A DNA stretch of 64,000 nucleotides from Schauerella fraxinea (GCA_030849945.1 JAVDKK010000003.1:868001-932000), one strand, 5' to 3'; shown: positions 53,119 to 63,152, counted from the stretch's first letter. Made by a program: numbers and translations. Notes: generated from the letters alone by a model not told the origin.

Positions 53119-54451
53119 CGTTGGCCGCGGCCAGACCGCTGGCGACCGCGCCTTCCAGCACCGCCGGGTAGCCGGTATCGGTCCAGTCGCCGGCCAAAGC
53201 CAACCGCTTCCAGGGTGTGGCATTGGCGGGGCGGATCAAACCGGGGGTCGCGGCAAAGGTCGCGCGTTTTTCGATAATCAATTCGGTCGAGGTAATCGGT
53301 GGCAACGTGAGGCCTGCCGGTAGTTGCGCGCGGACCTGCGCGATCAGCCGCGCGATGTGCCCGTCACGCTCGCCATCCAACATCGTCTGCGCCGCGCTCA
53401 CCACGATCGTGAGTTCGCCCAGATCGTCGCGTCCCAGGAGATGCGCACGGTCGAAAATCCATTGGCCGACATGACCCTGCTCGTGATGCTCGATCAACAT
53501 CATCATGGGGGCCGGCAAGCGCAATGCTGCGGCCAATCGCAACGTCAGCGTGGCGATCGGCAAATAGGTGAACGCATCGAGTGCCGAGATCAGGGACTGT
53601 TCGGCAAACGGGCGCAGCAGGCGCGCGGCGGCATGCGGTGGCACTGCCACGATCGCGGCGTCGAAGGCGGCGCCATCGATGTCGACACCTGCAGCGTGCA
53701 CGGCCACCTGGCGGACCGCGGTGCCATAACGGACGTCGCTGCCCAAGGCGGCTGCGTCCGGCCACAGGGCCGATAGATCGGCGCGCGGGAGCAGCAGGTC
53801 GCTGTGTGCACGCACCCCGGTCAGGCTATCGCGCAGCACGTGCGCGAAGAGTTGCGCGCTGGCGTCGCCCACGGGGGTGTTGAGGGCTGCAAGGCAGAGC
53901 GGCGACCATAGCCGCTCGGTCAGGTGCAGGGATTGGTCGTGTGCGCACAGCAGATCGGCCACGGTGGCATCGGGATCGGTGCGCCACGCGGCACGCTTGA
54001 GCGCCGTCATCAGTCGCACGGCCTCGAATCGATCGTGCCAGCGCAACCCGCGAGCGGTGAGCAGCGCCACGGCGGCGTGCAAGGGGGCGGGCAAGCGCGG
54101 GGCGCACAGGCAAAACTGACCGTCCAGCGATTCCAGCCGCAGCGGCACGCGTAGAAGCAGTTGCCGGTCGTCGCGTCCCAGGCGACGCATGAGGTCGAGC
54201 GTTTGGGTGTACGCACCCAAGAGAATGTGCTGCCCGTTATCGCGGGGCAACTCCCACCCAGCCGTTTCGCTGTTGGCCGCGACTGATGCTTCCGCATCGC
54301 CAGTGTTGCGATCAACACGCCGCGCGCGGCCGCCAGGCACACGGCCGGCTTCGAACACCGTCACGGCAATTCCGCGTTCGCGCAATGCGGTCGCGGCGGC
54401 CAATCCGGCCCAGCCGGCGCCGATGACGGCAACGGCGCGCGGGCGGGTCAT
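53096..54451 (-). CDS. hpnE: Hydroxysqualene dehydroxylase HpnE
   Basis: The 451-residue FAD-dependent amine-oxidase-fold enzyme has the dinucleotide-binding VIGAGWAGLAAATAL near residue 9 and a second cofactor motif LALAGDWTDTGYPAVLEGAV near residue 420. With HpnC and HpnD it makes squalene from farnesyl diphosphate, removing the hydroxyl of hydroxysqualene in the last step. Its start overlaps the hpnD stop as ATGA. Confidence 0.92.
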   Translation of the reverse strand: MTRPRAVAVIGAGWAGLAAATALRERGIAVTVFEAGRVPGGRARRVDRNTGDAEASVAANSETAGWELPRDNGQHILLGAYTQTLDLMRRLGRDDRQLLLRVPLRLESLDGQFCLCAPRLPAPLHAAVALLTARGLRWHDRFEAVRLMTALKRAAWRTDPDATVADLLCAHDQSLHLTERLWSPLCLAALNTPVGDASAQLFAHVLRDSLTGVRAHSDLLLPRADLSALWPDAAALGSDVRYGTAVRQVAVHAAGVDIDGAAFDAAIVAVPPHAAARLLRPFAEQSLISALDAFTYLPIATLTLRLAAALRLPAPMMMLIEHHEQGHVGQWIFDRAHLLGRDDLGELTIVVSAAQTMLDGERDGHIARLIAQVRAQLPAGLTLPPITSTELIIEKRATFAATPGLIRPANATPWKRLALAGDWTDTGYPAVLEGAVASGLAAANVISTNLP

Positions 54452-55311
54452 CGCGACAGTTTGCGCACGACGCCTTTACCGCCGCCCACCCAGTTCTTCC
54501 AGGCCAGCCAGAGTTTGCGGATCGGCGTGAGCGAAATGCGTTGGTGCAATACCTGCCAGTTATCGCGTTCGATTTCGTCCAGCAGTGCGTGGTAAATCGC
54601 GGCCATCATCAGACCAGGACGTTGGGCCCGGCGGTCGGCTTCGGGCAGCAGCAGCACCGCTTCGCGGTAGAGTTCGCGTGTGCGTTCGGTTTGCTGTTTC
54701 ATCAAGGCCGTGAAGCGGTCGGAATATTCGCCGCCAATGATCTCGGAGGCCTTCACGCCGAACTGCTGCATGTCGTTGACGGGAATATAGATGCGGCCCC
54801 GGCGGGCATCGTCGCCCACGTCGCGGATGATGTTTGTCATCTGAAACGCAAGGCCGAGCTTCTCGGCATATTGCAGCGTGCGCGGATCGGTATAGCCGAA
54901 AACGCCTGCCGAGAGTTCGCCGACCACGCCGGCCGCATGCCAGCAGTATTTCTTCAGGCCGGGCCAATCCAGATAACGCGTCTGGTCGAGATCCATCTCC
55001 ATGCCATCGATGATGGCGTGCAGGCGCTCGCGCGTGATGTGGCAGGTTTCAAGGTGCGGTTGCAGCGCGCGGGTGACCGGATGATCGGGCTTGCCGTCGT
55101 ACATCGCATCCACCTGCGTGCGCCACCAGGCCAGCTTGATGCGGGCCACCGACGGATCGCTCACTTCATCGACCACATCGTCGACTTCGCGGCAAAACGC
55201 GTACAGGGCCGTGATCGCCAAACGGCGCTCGGGGGGCAAAAACAAAAATGCGTAGTAGAAGCTCGAACCGCTCTTGGCGGCCTTCTCCTGGCAGTAGGCG
55301 TCAGGCGTCAT
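54448..55311 (-). CDS. hpnD: Presqualene diphosphate synthase HpnD
   Basis: The 287-residue trans-isoprenoid synthase has the aspartate-rich motif FCREVDDVVDE near residue 39 and the second motif NIIRDVGDDARRGR near residue 159. It condenses two farnesyl diphosphates to presqualene diphosphate. It lies between hpnC and hpnE with overlaps of 11 and 4 bases. The farnesyl diphosphate would come from ispA at 32.6 kb. Confidence 0.93.
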   Translation of the reverse strand: MTPDAYCQEKAAKSGSSFYYAFLFLPPERRLAITALYAFCREVDDVVDEVSDPSVARIKLAWWRTQVDAMYDGKPDHPVTRALQPHLETCHITRERLHAIIDGMEMDLDQTRYLDWPGLKKYCWHAAGVVGELSAGVFGYTDPRTLQYAEKLGLAFQMTNIIRDVGDDARRGRIYIPVNDMQQFGVKASEIIGGEYSDRFTALMKQQTERTRELYREAVLLLPEADRRAQRPGLMMAAIYHALLDEIERDNWQVLHQRISLTPIRKLWLAWKNWVGGGKGVVRKLSR

Positions 55312-56140
55312 ATTTCACCAGCGCGCGCCAGACCATGACGGACCAGTCGCGCGCTTCAAGTTGCGGGCGGTTCATAAAAACATCGTATCGGTTGGCGGCG
55401 ATGCGTTCCAGGATGCGCAGGCCGCCTTGCACCACAAGGCGCAGTTCGAAGCCGACACGTCCGGGCAGGCGACGCGCCAACGGAGCGCCGAAGTGTAGCA
55501 ATGCCCGGGTGCGTTCGACTTCGAACGCCATCAACGCGGTCCATTCCGGCGATAGCGTACGCGCCCGCATGGCCGCTTCGGTCACGCCGAAGCGGGCCAG
55601 ATCCTCTTGCGGCAGGTAGACGCGATCCTTGCGCAGATCGATCTGCACGTCTTGCAGGAAGTTGGTCCACTGCAAGCCGGTACAAATCGCGTCGGCCTGG
55701 GTCAGGTTCTCGGGCGTGGCGGCTTCATGCAGGTGCAGCATCAGGCGGCCGACCGGGTTGGCGGACCGGGTGCAATAGTCGTCCACGGCTTGCGCCGTGG
55801 CGTAGCGATGCGTATCGATATCCTGCTCGAACGCTTCGAGCAGGTGAAAGAAGGGCGTGATCGGCAACTGATGGCGCGAAATGGTCGCGGCCAAGGGCTT
55901 GAAGATCGGGGCGACCTCGGCGTCGAACCCCTGCGGATCGCGCGGATCGGCCGCAATTGCGTGCAGCGCGATGCGATAACGCGCCAGGCCGGCGCGGCGG
56001 ATGGCCGGCGCATCGTCGCCCTCGTCGGCAATATCGTCGGCGGTACGCGCGAAACGATAGATGTCTCCCACCGCGCGGCGCAGGCGCCGCGGCAGCAAAA
56101 CGGAGGCGACGGGGAAGTTTTCGTAGTGATTGACGGCCAT
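55301..56140 (-). CDS. hpnC: Squalene synthase-like protein HpnC (hydroxysqualene synthase)
   Basis: The 279-residue protein is a trans-isoprenoid synthase with the opening HYENFPVASVLLPRRLR, a first acidic motif RTADDIADE near residue 34 and a second NFLQDVQIDLRKDR near residue 164. HpnC converts presqualene diphosphate to hydroxysqualene. It is first in the hpnCDE operon and divergent from alr. No squalene-hopene cyclase gene is in the window. Confidence 0.92.
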   Translation of the reverse strand: MAVNHYENFPVASVLLPRRLRRAVGDIYRFARTADDIADEGDDAPAIRRAGLARYRIALHAIAADPRDPQGFDAEVAPIFKPLAATISRHQLPITPFFHLLEAFEQDIDTHRYATAQAVDDYCTRSANPVGRLMLHLHEAATPENLTQADAICTGLQWTNFLQDVQIDLRKDRVYLPQEDLARFGVTEAAMRARTLSPEWTALMAFEVERTRALLHFGAPLARRLPGRVGFELRLVVQGGLRILERIAANRYDVFMNRPQLEARDWSVMVWRALVKYDA

Positions 56141-56245
56141 GGACGGCGGTGGAATAGGTGGCTATTGGAGTCCTATTTTATGCGTGCGCCGCTGGGCAGC
56201 GGATTTCCGGTCGGGTTAGACTACGATCCCCTAGGAAAAGCCACT

Positions 56246-57373
56246 ATGCCGCGCCCGATCGTCGCCACCATTTCCGTTCCCGCACTCACGCACAACCTCG
56301 ATGTCGTACGCCGTCATGTCGACGCTGCCGCAGTGGCCGCGGGCGGTCAGCCGCCGGCGATCTGGGCGGTGATCAAGGCGAACGCTTACGGGCATGGCAT
56401 CGAAACCGCGGTCACTGCCTTTTCGGCCGCCCAGGGCCTGGCGATGCTCGATCTGGCCGAAGCCGTCCGGTGCCGGGAAGCCGGCTGGGTGGGGCCCATC
56501 ATGATGCTCGAAGGCCTGTTCGAGGCGGCGGATCTGGCTGTTGCCGACCGCTATCACCTCACTTGCGCCGTGCATGACGAGGGTCAGATCGATATGTTGG
56601 CGCACGCGCATCCGTCGCGGCCGCTCGATGTTTTCCTCAAACTCAATACCGGCATGAACCGGCTCGGCTTCACCGAGACCGCGTTTCCCGGTGCCCTGGC
56701 GCGTCTGGTGGCGCTGCAGGCGCGCGGCGTGGTGGGCCATATCGGTTGCATGACCCACTTCGCCACGGCCGACAGCGATCCGGGCATCGCCGCGCAATAC
56801 GCCGTCTTTCAACGCGCCACCGCGCAGCATGCGGGTTCGGTCAGCGTGTGCAATTCCGCCGCCACCTTGCGTCATACCGAATGCGCCGTCGGTTCGGCCG
56901 ACCGGCCAAGCTGGGTGCGTCCCGGCATCTGTCTGTATGGCGCGTCGCCTTTCGCCGATGTGACCGCAGCGGAATACGGCTTAAGGCCCGCGATGACGCT
57001 CAGCTCGCGCTTGATCGGCGTGCAGCAGCTTGCCGCCGGCGCGCGGGTAGGCTACGGCGCCACCTTCGCGGCCGAGCGGGACATGCGCATCGGCGTGGTG
57101 GCCTGCGGTTATGCCGACGGTTATCCGCGTCATGCCGGCACCGGCACCCCGATCGAGGTGGCGGGTGTGCGCACCCGTGTCGTCGGCCGGATTTCTATGG
57201 ATATGCTGACTGTCGACCTGACCGATGTGCCCCTGGCCGCGGTTGGGAGTAAGGTCGTGCTGTGGGGGGAGGGTGGACCGTCGGTCGACGATGTGGCCAC
57301 CGCTGCCGGCACGATAGGCTATGAGTTGCTGTGTGCGGTCGCCCGGCGTGTGCCGACGATCGTGCATCATTAA
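56246..57373 (+). CDS. alr: Alanine racemase
   Basis: The 375-residue PLP enzyme makes D-alanine for peptidoglycan. The PLP lysine is K44 in AVIKANAYGHG, and the catalytic tyrosine is in RVGYGATF near residue 268. CGYADGYPRH and ISMDMLTVDLTD near the C-terminus are characteristic. ATG at 56246 is preceded by AGGAAAAG. It may be co-transcribed with the following SDR, 20 bases downstream. Confidence 0.95.
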   Translation: MPRPIVATISVPALTHNLDVVRRHVDAAAVAAGGQPPAIWAVIKANAYGHGIETAVTAFSAAQGLAMLDLAEAVRCREAGWVGPIMMLEGLFEAADLAVADRYHLTCAVHDEGQIDMLAHAHPSRPLDVFLKLNTGMNRLGFTETAFPGALARLVALQARGVVGHIGCMTHFATADSDPGIAAQYAVFQRATAQHAGSVSVCNSAATLRHTECAVGSADRPSWVRPGICLYGASPFADVTAAEYGLRPAMTLSSRLIGVQQLAAGARVGYGATFAAERDMRIGVVACGYADGYPRHAGTGTPIEVAGVRTRVVGRISMDMLTVDLTDVPLAAVGSKVVLWGEGGPSVDDVATAAGTIGYELLCAVARRVPTIVHH

Positions 57374-57393
57374 GCAGTTCCCAGGAGCGTTTC

Positions 57394-58113
57394 ATGAAAG
57401 ACAAATGTGTGCTCATTACAGGCGCCACGAAGGGCATCGGCTGGGCGCTTGCGCGCAAGCTGGCCGATCAGGGCTGTCATGTCGTGGGCATTGCGCGCAA
57501 TACGGGCGACGTCGATTTTCCGGGCTACCTCTATACCTGCGATCTTGCCGATGCGGGCCGTACCGAAGATACGTTGCGTGAAATTCGCGAGCGCTTCCCG
57601 GTCGACGCCATCGTCAATAACGTGGGTCTGGTGGGGGCGCAGCCGCTGGGCGAGGTCGACCTGACCACGCTCTTCAACGTGCTCGATCTCAACGTGCGCG
57701 TGGCGGTGCAAACCGTCCAGGCCTTCGTCGACAGCATGAAGACGCGCCGCGAAGGCCGCATCGTCAACGTGGTCAGCCGCGTGATCGAGGGCGGCTTCGA
57801 GCGCACCAGCTACTCGGCTGCCAAAAGCGCCCTGGTGGGCTGCACCCGCACGTGGGCGCTCGAGCTGGCCGAGTACGGCATCACCGTCAACGCCGTGGCG
57901 CCGGGCCCCATCGAAACCGAATTGTTCCGGCAAGGCCATCCCATCGGTAGCGATGCCGAGAAGCGGGCGCTGGGTTCGATCCCGATGAGCCGGCTGGGAT
58001 CGCCGGCCGAGGTGGCGCATGCCATTGCCTTCCTACTGTCCGACGAGGCCGGTTTCATCACTGGCCAAGTGCTCGGGGTGGACGGCGGCGGCAGCTTGGG
58101 CGGTCGCGCTTGA
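57394..58113 (+). CDS. SDR-family oxidoreductase
   Basis: The 239-residue classical short-chain dehydrogenase has GATKGIG at residue 10, NNVG near residue 74, and the catalytic Ser, Tyr and Lys in VVSRVIEGGFERTSYSAAK (about 127-145). There is no signal sequence. It resembles 3-oxoacyl reductase-type proteins; the substrate is unknown. ATG at 57394 is preceded by AGGAG. It sits between alr and radA, which are often neighbours in relatives. Confidence 0.88.
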   Translation: MKDKCVLITGATKGIGWALARKLADQGCHVVGIARNTGDVDFPGYLYTCDLADAGRTEDTLREIRERFPVDAIVNNVGLVGAQPLGEVDLTTLFNVLDLNVRVAVQTVQAFVDSMKTRREGRIVNVVSRVIEGGFERTSYSAAKSALVGCTRTWALELAEYGITVNAVAPGPIETELFRQGHPIGSDAEKRALGSIPMSRLGSPAEVAHAIAFLLSDEAGFITGQVLGVDGGGSLGGRA

Positions 58114-58134
58114 CGGCCGGGCGATAATTGCCGG

Positions 58135-59496
58135 ATGGCTAAACCGAAAACTCAGTTCGTCTGCTCCGAATGCGGCGGCATCAGCGCCAAGTGGCAGGGC
58201 AAGTGCCCCCACTGCAGCGCCTGGAACACCCTCGAAGAAACCGTCGAATCGCCGGCCACCACGGGCGGTGCGCACCGATTCGCGCCCCTGGCGGCGTCCA
58301 GTCCGGTGCGCCGGCTGGACGATATCGAGCCGCGCGAATCGCCGCGCCAGCCCACCGGCATCGACGAGTTCGATCGCGTGCTGGGCGGCGGGCTGGTGCC
58401 CGGCTCGGTGGTATTGATCGGCGGCGACCCCGGTATCGGCAAGTCCACACTGCTGCTGCAGGCGCTCGCGTCGCTCGCCGAACGTGTCGACGTGCTGTAC
58501 GTGACCGGCGAAGAATCCGCGGAGCAAGTCGCCCTGCGCGCGCGGCGCTTGGGTGTGCCCACGGCCAACGTCAATCTGCTGGCCGAGATTCGTCTCGAAG
58601 CCATCCAGAACGCGGTCAACGAGCAAAAGCCGGCCGTGGCGGTGATCGATTCGATTCAAACCGTTTATAGCGGCGCGCTGACGGCTGCACCCGGTTCCGT
58701 GTCGCAAGTGCGTGAGTGCGCGGCGCAACTGACCCGCCTGGCCAAGCAAACCGGCATCGCGATCGTGATGATCGGTCATGTCACCAAGGACGGCACGCTG
58801 GCCGGCCCGCGCGTGCTCGAGCACATTGTGGACACGGTGCTGTATTTCGAAGGTGACACGCACTCGTCGTTCCGGCTCGTGCGGGCGTTCAAAAACCGCT
58901 TCGGCGCAGTCAATGAGCTCGGCGTGTTTGCGATGACCGATCGGGGGCTGCGCGGCGTGTCCAATCCCTCGGCGATGTTTTTGTCGCAACACGATCAGCA
59001 GGTGGCGGGTTCGTGCGTGATGACCACGCAGGAGGGCACCCGCCCCTTGCTCGTCGAAATTCAGGCTTTGGTAGACAGCTCGCACGGCCCCAATCCCAAG
59101 CGCCTCACGGTAGGTCTGGAAGGCAACCGCTTGGCCATGTTGCTGGCGGTCATGCACCGGCATGCCGGGGTGGTGACCTACGACCAGGACGTTTTTGTGA
59201 ATGCGGTGGGCGGGGTGCGGATTACCGAACCGGCGGCCGACCTGCCGGTCTTGCTGGCCATCATGTCGTCATTGCGCGACCGGCCCTTGCCGCGCGGCCT
59301 GATGGCCTTCGGTGAAATCGGGCTGGCCGGTGAAATTCGTCCGGCGCCGCGCGGGCAGGAGCGCTTGCGCGAAGCCGCCAAACTCGGCTTCAGCATTGCG
59401 CTCATCCCGAAGGCCAACGCACCCAAGCAACCCATCGACGGCATGGAAATCTGGGCGGTCGATCGACTCGACGCCGCACTGGAACGACTGAAATAA
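58135..59496 (+). CDS. radA: DNA repair protein RadA
   Basis: The 453-residue protein has an N-terminal zinc finger (C10, C13, C24, C27), a RecA-like ATPase with Walker A GGDPGIGKST near residue 98, the RadA-specific KNRFG motif near residue 250, and a C-terminal Lon-protease-like domain. It processes recombination intermediates. It follows the SDR gene by about 20 bases. Confidence 0.96.
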   Translation: MAKPKTQFVCSECGGISAKWQGKCPHCSAWNTLEETVESPATTGGAHRFAPLAASSPVRRLDDIEPRESPRQPTGIDEFDRVLGGGLVPGSVVLIGGDPGIGKSTLLLQALASLAERVDVLYVTGEESAEQVALRARRLGVPTANVNLLAEIRLEAIQNAVNEQKPAVAVIDSIQTVYSGALTAAPGSVSQVRECAAQLTRLAKQTGIAIVMIGHVTKDGTLAGPRVLEHIVDTVLYFEGDTHSSFRLVRAFKNRFGAVNELGVFAMTDRGLRGVSNPSAMFLSQHDQQVAGSCVMTTQEGTRPLLVEIQALVDSSHGPNPKRLTVGLEGNRLAMLLAVMHRHAGVVTYDQDVFVNAVGGVRITEPAADLPVLLAIMSSLRDRPLPRGLMAFGEIGLAGEIRPAPRGQERLREAAKLGFSIALIPKANAPKQPIDGMEIWAVDRLDAALERLK

Positions 59497-59506
59497 TGCG
59501 CGTGTC

Positions 59507-60463
59507 ATGACACTTTTCATTGTGATGGGCTGCCTTGCCAGCGGCGCGCTGATCGGTTTTCTGGGTGGACTCCTCGGTATCGGCGGCGGGCTCATCGCCA
59601 TCCCGGCGCTGGCGCTGATCCTGGGCATGCCGCAGCAGTTGGCGCAGGGCACATCGCTCATCCTGGTACTGCCGACGATACTTCTGGCCGTGCGCAAGTA
59701 CAGCCAGCACAGCCGCATCGACTGGGGCGTGGCCGCGGCCGGCGCCTTGTCAGCCATTGCCTTTACCTGGGTAGGGGCGCGTCTGGCCCTGGGTATCGAT
59801 TCGTCAGTCCTGCGGCGCAGTTTTGCGGTGTTCCTGTTTTTCATCGCCCTGTTTTACGTGTGGCAAACGTGGCAAATCGGCCGACGCGCCAAACGCTCAC
59901 CCGCCGTAACGCCCGATCCGGTATCGGCCAGTGCCGCCCAGACCGCCGCAGCGCCTGCAGCGGGGAAGTCCATCGATCCTGACCTCACACCAAGTGAGGC
60001 CGCTACCGAGGCCTTCATGCACGAGACCCAGGTGGCCACGAGCGTTGCAGCTGCCGCCACCGAAGCCCTCAAGGGCGGTACCGCACCGGCTCGCAGCGCG
60101 CCGCGTCTTACCCGGCCGCGCGGCGCCATCCTCGGCATCGTCGCAGGCACGCTGGGCGGGTTTTTCGGCGTTGGCGGGGCGATTCTTGCCGTGCCGATCC
60201 TGACCGTAGGCTTCAAGCTCTCGCAGATCAACGCGCAGGCGCTGGCGTTATCGATGATCATTCCCGGTTCGGCGATCGCGCTGGGGACGTATACGTGGGC
60301 CGGGCAGGCCAATTGGATGGTGGGCGTGCCGCTTGCCGTGGGCAGCCTGTTGTTCGTACCCACCGGCGTCAAGTTGGCTCGTCAATTACCCGAGCGCCGG
60401 CTGCGGGCCTGCTTCGCTGTGATGTTGTTTGCCACGGTAGGTTTGCTGATTTTCGAAGGTTGA
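59507..60463 (+). CDS. TauE/SafE-family membrane permease
   Basis: The 318-residue protein has two homologous membrane halves, each with a glycine-rich motif: GFLGGLLGIGGGLIAIP near residue 17 and GGFFGVGGAILAVP near residue 220. The family is linked to export or uptake of sulfonates and other anions. Between the halves, residues about 128-205 form a long Ala/Thr/Pro-rich hydrophilic loop, longer than typical. ATG at 59507 starts 10 bases after radA ends, so it is probably in the same operon. Confidence 0.88.
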   Translation: MTLFIVMGCLASGALIGFLGGLLGIGGGLIAIPALALILGMPQQLAQGTSLILVLPTILLAVRKYSQHSRIDWGVAAAGALSAIAFTWVGARLALGIDSSVLRRSFAVFLFFIALFYVWQTWQIGRRAKRSPAVTPDPVSASAAQTAAAPAAGKSIDPDLTPSEAATEAFMHETQVATSVAAAATEALKGGTAPARSAPRLTRPRGAILGIVAGTLGGFFGVGGAILAVPILTVGFKLSQINAQALALSMIIPGSAIALGTYTWAGQANWMVGVPLAVGSLLFVPTGVKLARQLPERRLRACFAVMLFATVGLLIFEG

Positions 60464-60605
60464 CGCAGGATAGCCGTGTTGCGGTGCGGGAACTTGTCGC
60501 CGGATCGCGGGCCATATCTCAGTGCCAAGGGGCTACCCATCGGGGTAAGCGGTTGGCCAGCACGCCCCTCTTTATTGTCGAACCGCTTTCGGTACTATCC
60601 CCTTC

Positions 60606-63152
60606 ATGATGCCTGCTTCCGCTGTTTCCGCTCCTGCTTCGTCCACGGCCCGTTCACGTCCGGGCGCTGCCTGGCGCATGGGGTTGCGCATGCTGTGGCG
60701 CGATGCGCGTGCCGGCGAATTGCGCTTGCTCGTGTTGGCGCTCATCGTGGCGGTGGCGGCGGTTACCAGCGTGGGCTTTCTGGCCGATCGGGTGGCGCGC
60801 GCGCTGGAACGCGATGCGGGCCAGATGTTGGGCGCCGACCTGAAACTCGACGGCGATGCGCCCGTGGCGGCCAATATCATTGCCGCCGCGCGCGACCGGG
60901 GCTTGTCGACCTCGCCCACGATCCGCTTCCCTTCGATGGCCAACGCGGGCGACAACGCACAGTTGGTGGCGGTAAAAGCCGTGGAAGCCGGTTACCCCTT
61001 GCGCGGCAATTTGCGTGTGGCGCGGGTGCCTTATGGCCCGGAAGAGACCACGCGTGAGGTGCCGGCGCCGGGCGCGGTGTGGGTCGATGCGCAATTGTTG
61101 GCGCTGCTGGGCGTCAACGTGGGCGACACGATCAATCTGGGCGATAGCCACCTGCGTATCGATCGCATCGTGACCTACGAGCCCGATCGAGGCATGCAAT
61201 TCGTCAATGTGGCGCCGCGCGCACTCATGAACGCCGCGGATCTGGCGGCCAGTGGACTGGTGGGGCCGCTCAGCCGCGTCGATTATGACTTGCTGGTGGC
61301 TGGCGAACCCGATGCGGTCAAGGACTACACGCAGTGGCTGTCGTCCAATCTGCAACGCGGCCAACGCATCGATACGCTCGAGTCCGGCCGGCCCGAAGTG
61401 CGCCGCGCGCTGGATCGCGCACAGCGATTTCTCTCGCTGGTGGCGTTGCTGGCCGTATTGATTTCGGCCGTCGCCGTTGCCTTGGCGGCGCGTCGCTTCA
61501 TGTTGCGTCATCGTGACGGAATCGCGGTGATGCGTTGCCTGGGCGCACAGCAGTCGCTGGTGAGCCGGATGTTGACGATGGAGTTCACCTTGGTGGGGCT
61601 TGCCGCATCGGCCGTGGGCTGCTTGGTGGGGCTGGGTGTGCATCACGCCTTGGTGGCGGCGCTGGCGCAGTTGATCGACACCACGTTGCCGAGCCCGTCG
61701 GCCATTCCCGCGGTTCAAGGTGTGGTGGTGGGCGTGTGGCTGCTGTTGGGCTTTGCCCTGCCATCGCTCGCGCAATTGCGTCATATCCCGCCGGCGCGGG
61801 TGCTGCGGCGCGATGCTGAAGGCTTGCGCGCGCGCAGTGCACTGGGCTATGGCATCGGCGCGGCCGGTTTCGCATTGCTGATCTGGTGGTTCGCGGGCGA
61901 CGCGCGTCTGGGCGCGGTCGTGGCGGGTGGCTTCTTGGGCGCGTTTGCTGTGTTCGCCGGGGTGGCGATGCTGTGCATTCTATTTTTGGATCGCGTACGC
62001 AGCCGCGCCAACGGGTATCCGGCCGTGCGCTTCGCGCTGGCGGGCATCGTGCGCCGCCGGGCCGCCACCATCACGCAGGTGTGCGCGCTGGCGATCGGCT
62101 TGATGGCGTTGCTGTTGCTGGCAATGACACGTACCGATCTGATCGACGGCTGGCAACGCACGCTGCCGGTCGATGCGCCCAATCGCTTCCTGATCAATAT
62201 CCAGCCCGAACAACGCAGCGCGGTGGACGAGGCCTTGCACCGTGCCGGGCTCACGCAAGTCGAGCTGGCACCGATGGTGCGCGGCCGGCTGATCGAGATC
62301 AATGGCGTGGCGGCCGACCCCGCGCGTTACGACACCCCGCGCGCCAAACGGCTGGTGGACCGGGAATTCAACCTGTCCTACCGCGATTCGGTGCCGTCGT
62401 ATAACCGCATCGATGTCGGCCGCCAGCTCGACCCGAAGGCCAATGAAGTGTCGATGGAGTCGGGCATCGCCGAAACGCTGGGCCTGAAACTGGGCGACAG
62501 CTTGACCTTCGATGTGGCGGGTCAACCTGTGAAAGTGGCGATCACCAGCCTGCGGACGGTCGATTGGGACACGATGCGGGTGAACTTCTTTGCAATCATG
62601 TCGCCGGCTGCCTTGGAGAAAACGCCGCAAAGCTGGATCACATCGTTCTACCTGCCGCCCGAAAAAACCAATGTGTTGCCCACGTTGGTCAAACAATTCC
62701 CCAACCTGACGGTGTTCGACGTGGGCGCGATCCTGGCGCAACTGCAATCGGTGCTGAATCAGGTCGTGCAGGCGGTTCAACTCCTGTTCCTGTTCACGCT
62801 TGCTGCCGGTATTTTGGTGCTGTCCGCCGCATTGACGGCGACGCGCGACGAGCGCGTGCGCGAGTCGGCGGTATTGCGGGCGCTGGGCGCCACGCGCGCG
62901 CAATTGAGCCGTGCGCAGCGGGTCGAATTGCTGGCCGTGGGCGCGTTGGCGGGCTTGCTGGCGGCGGGCGGTGCCCAAGGCATTGCATGGGCGTTGTCGC
63001 ACTTTGTGTTTGATTTTGCATTCGCCTTCAGGCTCTGGCCGTGGGCCATTGGCGTGGGCGTCGGCATGTTCGGCGCATGGGCCGGCGGCGCGCTGGCGTT
63101 GCGTGGGGTATTACGCACGCCGCCGCTCGTGACGTTACGGGAGTCGGTATGA
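60606..63152 (+). CDS. ABC transporter permease, FtsX-like (YbbP type)
   Basis: The 848-residue membrane protein has an N-terminal transmembrane helix (about 40-62), a large periplasmic region, three helices around residues 270-400, further helices around 415-460 and 490-510, a second periplasmic region, and three C-terminal helices with LRALGATRAQLSRAQ. This is the YbbP-like double FtsX layout. The usual ATPase partner (YbbA type) is not adjacent. Its stop overlaps the globin start as ATGA. Its role, perhaps lipid or lipoprotein handling, is unknown. Confidence 0.87.
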   Translation: MMPASAVSAPASSTARSRPGAAWRMGLRMLWRDARAGELRLLVLALIVAVAAVTSVGFLADRVARALERDAGQMLGADLKLDGDAPVAANIIAAARDRGLSTSPTIRFPSMANAGDNAQLVAVKAVEAGYPLRGNLRVARVPYGPEETTREVPAPGAVWVDAQLLALLGVNVGDTINLGDSHLRIDRIVTYEPDRGMQFVNVAPRALMNAADLAASGLVGPLSRVDYDLLVAGEPDAVKDYTQWLSSNLQRGQRIDTLESGRPEVRRALDRAQRFLSLVALLAVLISAVAVALAARRFMLRHRDGIAVMRCLGAQQSLVSRMLTMEFTLVGLAASAVGCLVGLGVHHALVAALAQLIDTTLPSPSAIPAVQGVVVGVWLLLGFALPSLAQLRHIPPARVLRRDAEGLRARSALGYGIGAAGFALLIWWFAGDARLGAVVAGGFLGAFAVFAGVAMLCILFLDRVRSRANGYPAVRFALAGIVRRRAATITQVCALAIGLMALLLLAMTRTDLIDGWQRTLPVDAPNRFLINIQPEQRSAVDEALHRAGLTQVELAPMVRGRLIEINGVAADPARYDTPRAKRLVDREFNLSYRDSVPSYNRIDVGRQLDPKANEVSMESGIAETLGLKLGDSLTFDVAGQPVKVAITSLRTVDWDTMRVNFFAIMSPAALEKTPQSWITSFYLPPEKTNVLPTLVKQFPNLTVFDVGAILAQLQSVLNQVVQAVQLLFLFTLAAGILVLSAALTATRDERVRESAVLRALGATRAQLSRAQRVELLAVGALAGLLAAGGAQGIAWALSHFVFDFAFAFRLWPWAIGVGVGMFGAWAGGALALRGVLRTPPLVTLRESV

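Noticed and set aside
55607..56245. Upstream extension of the alr frame
   Set aside because: It is antisense to hpnC and shows no family similarity. The alanine racemase sequence begins at 56246.
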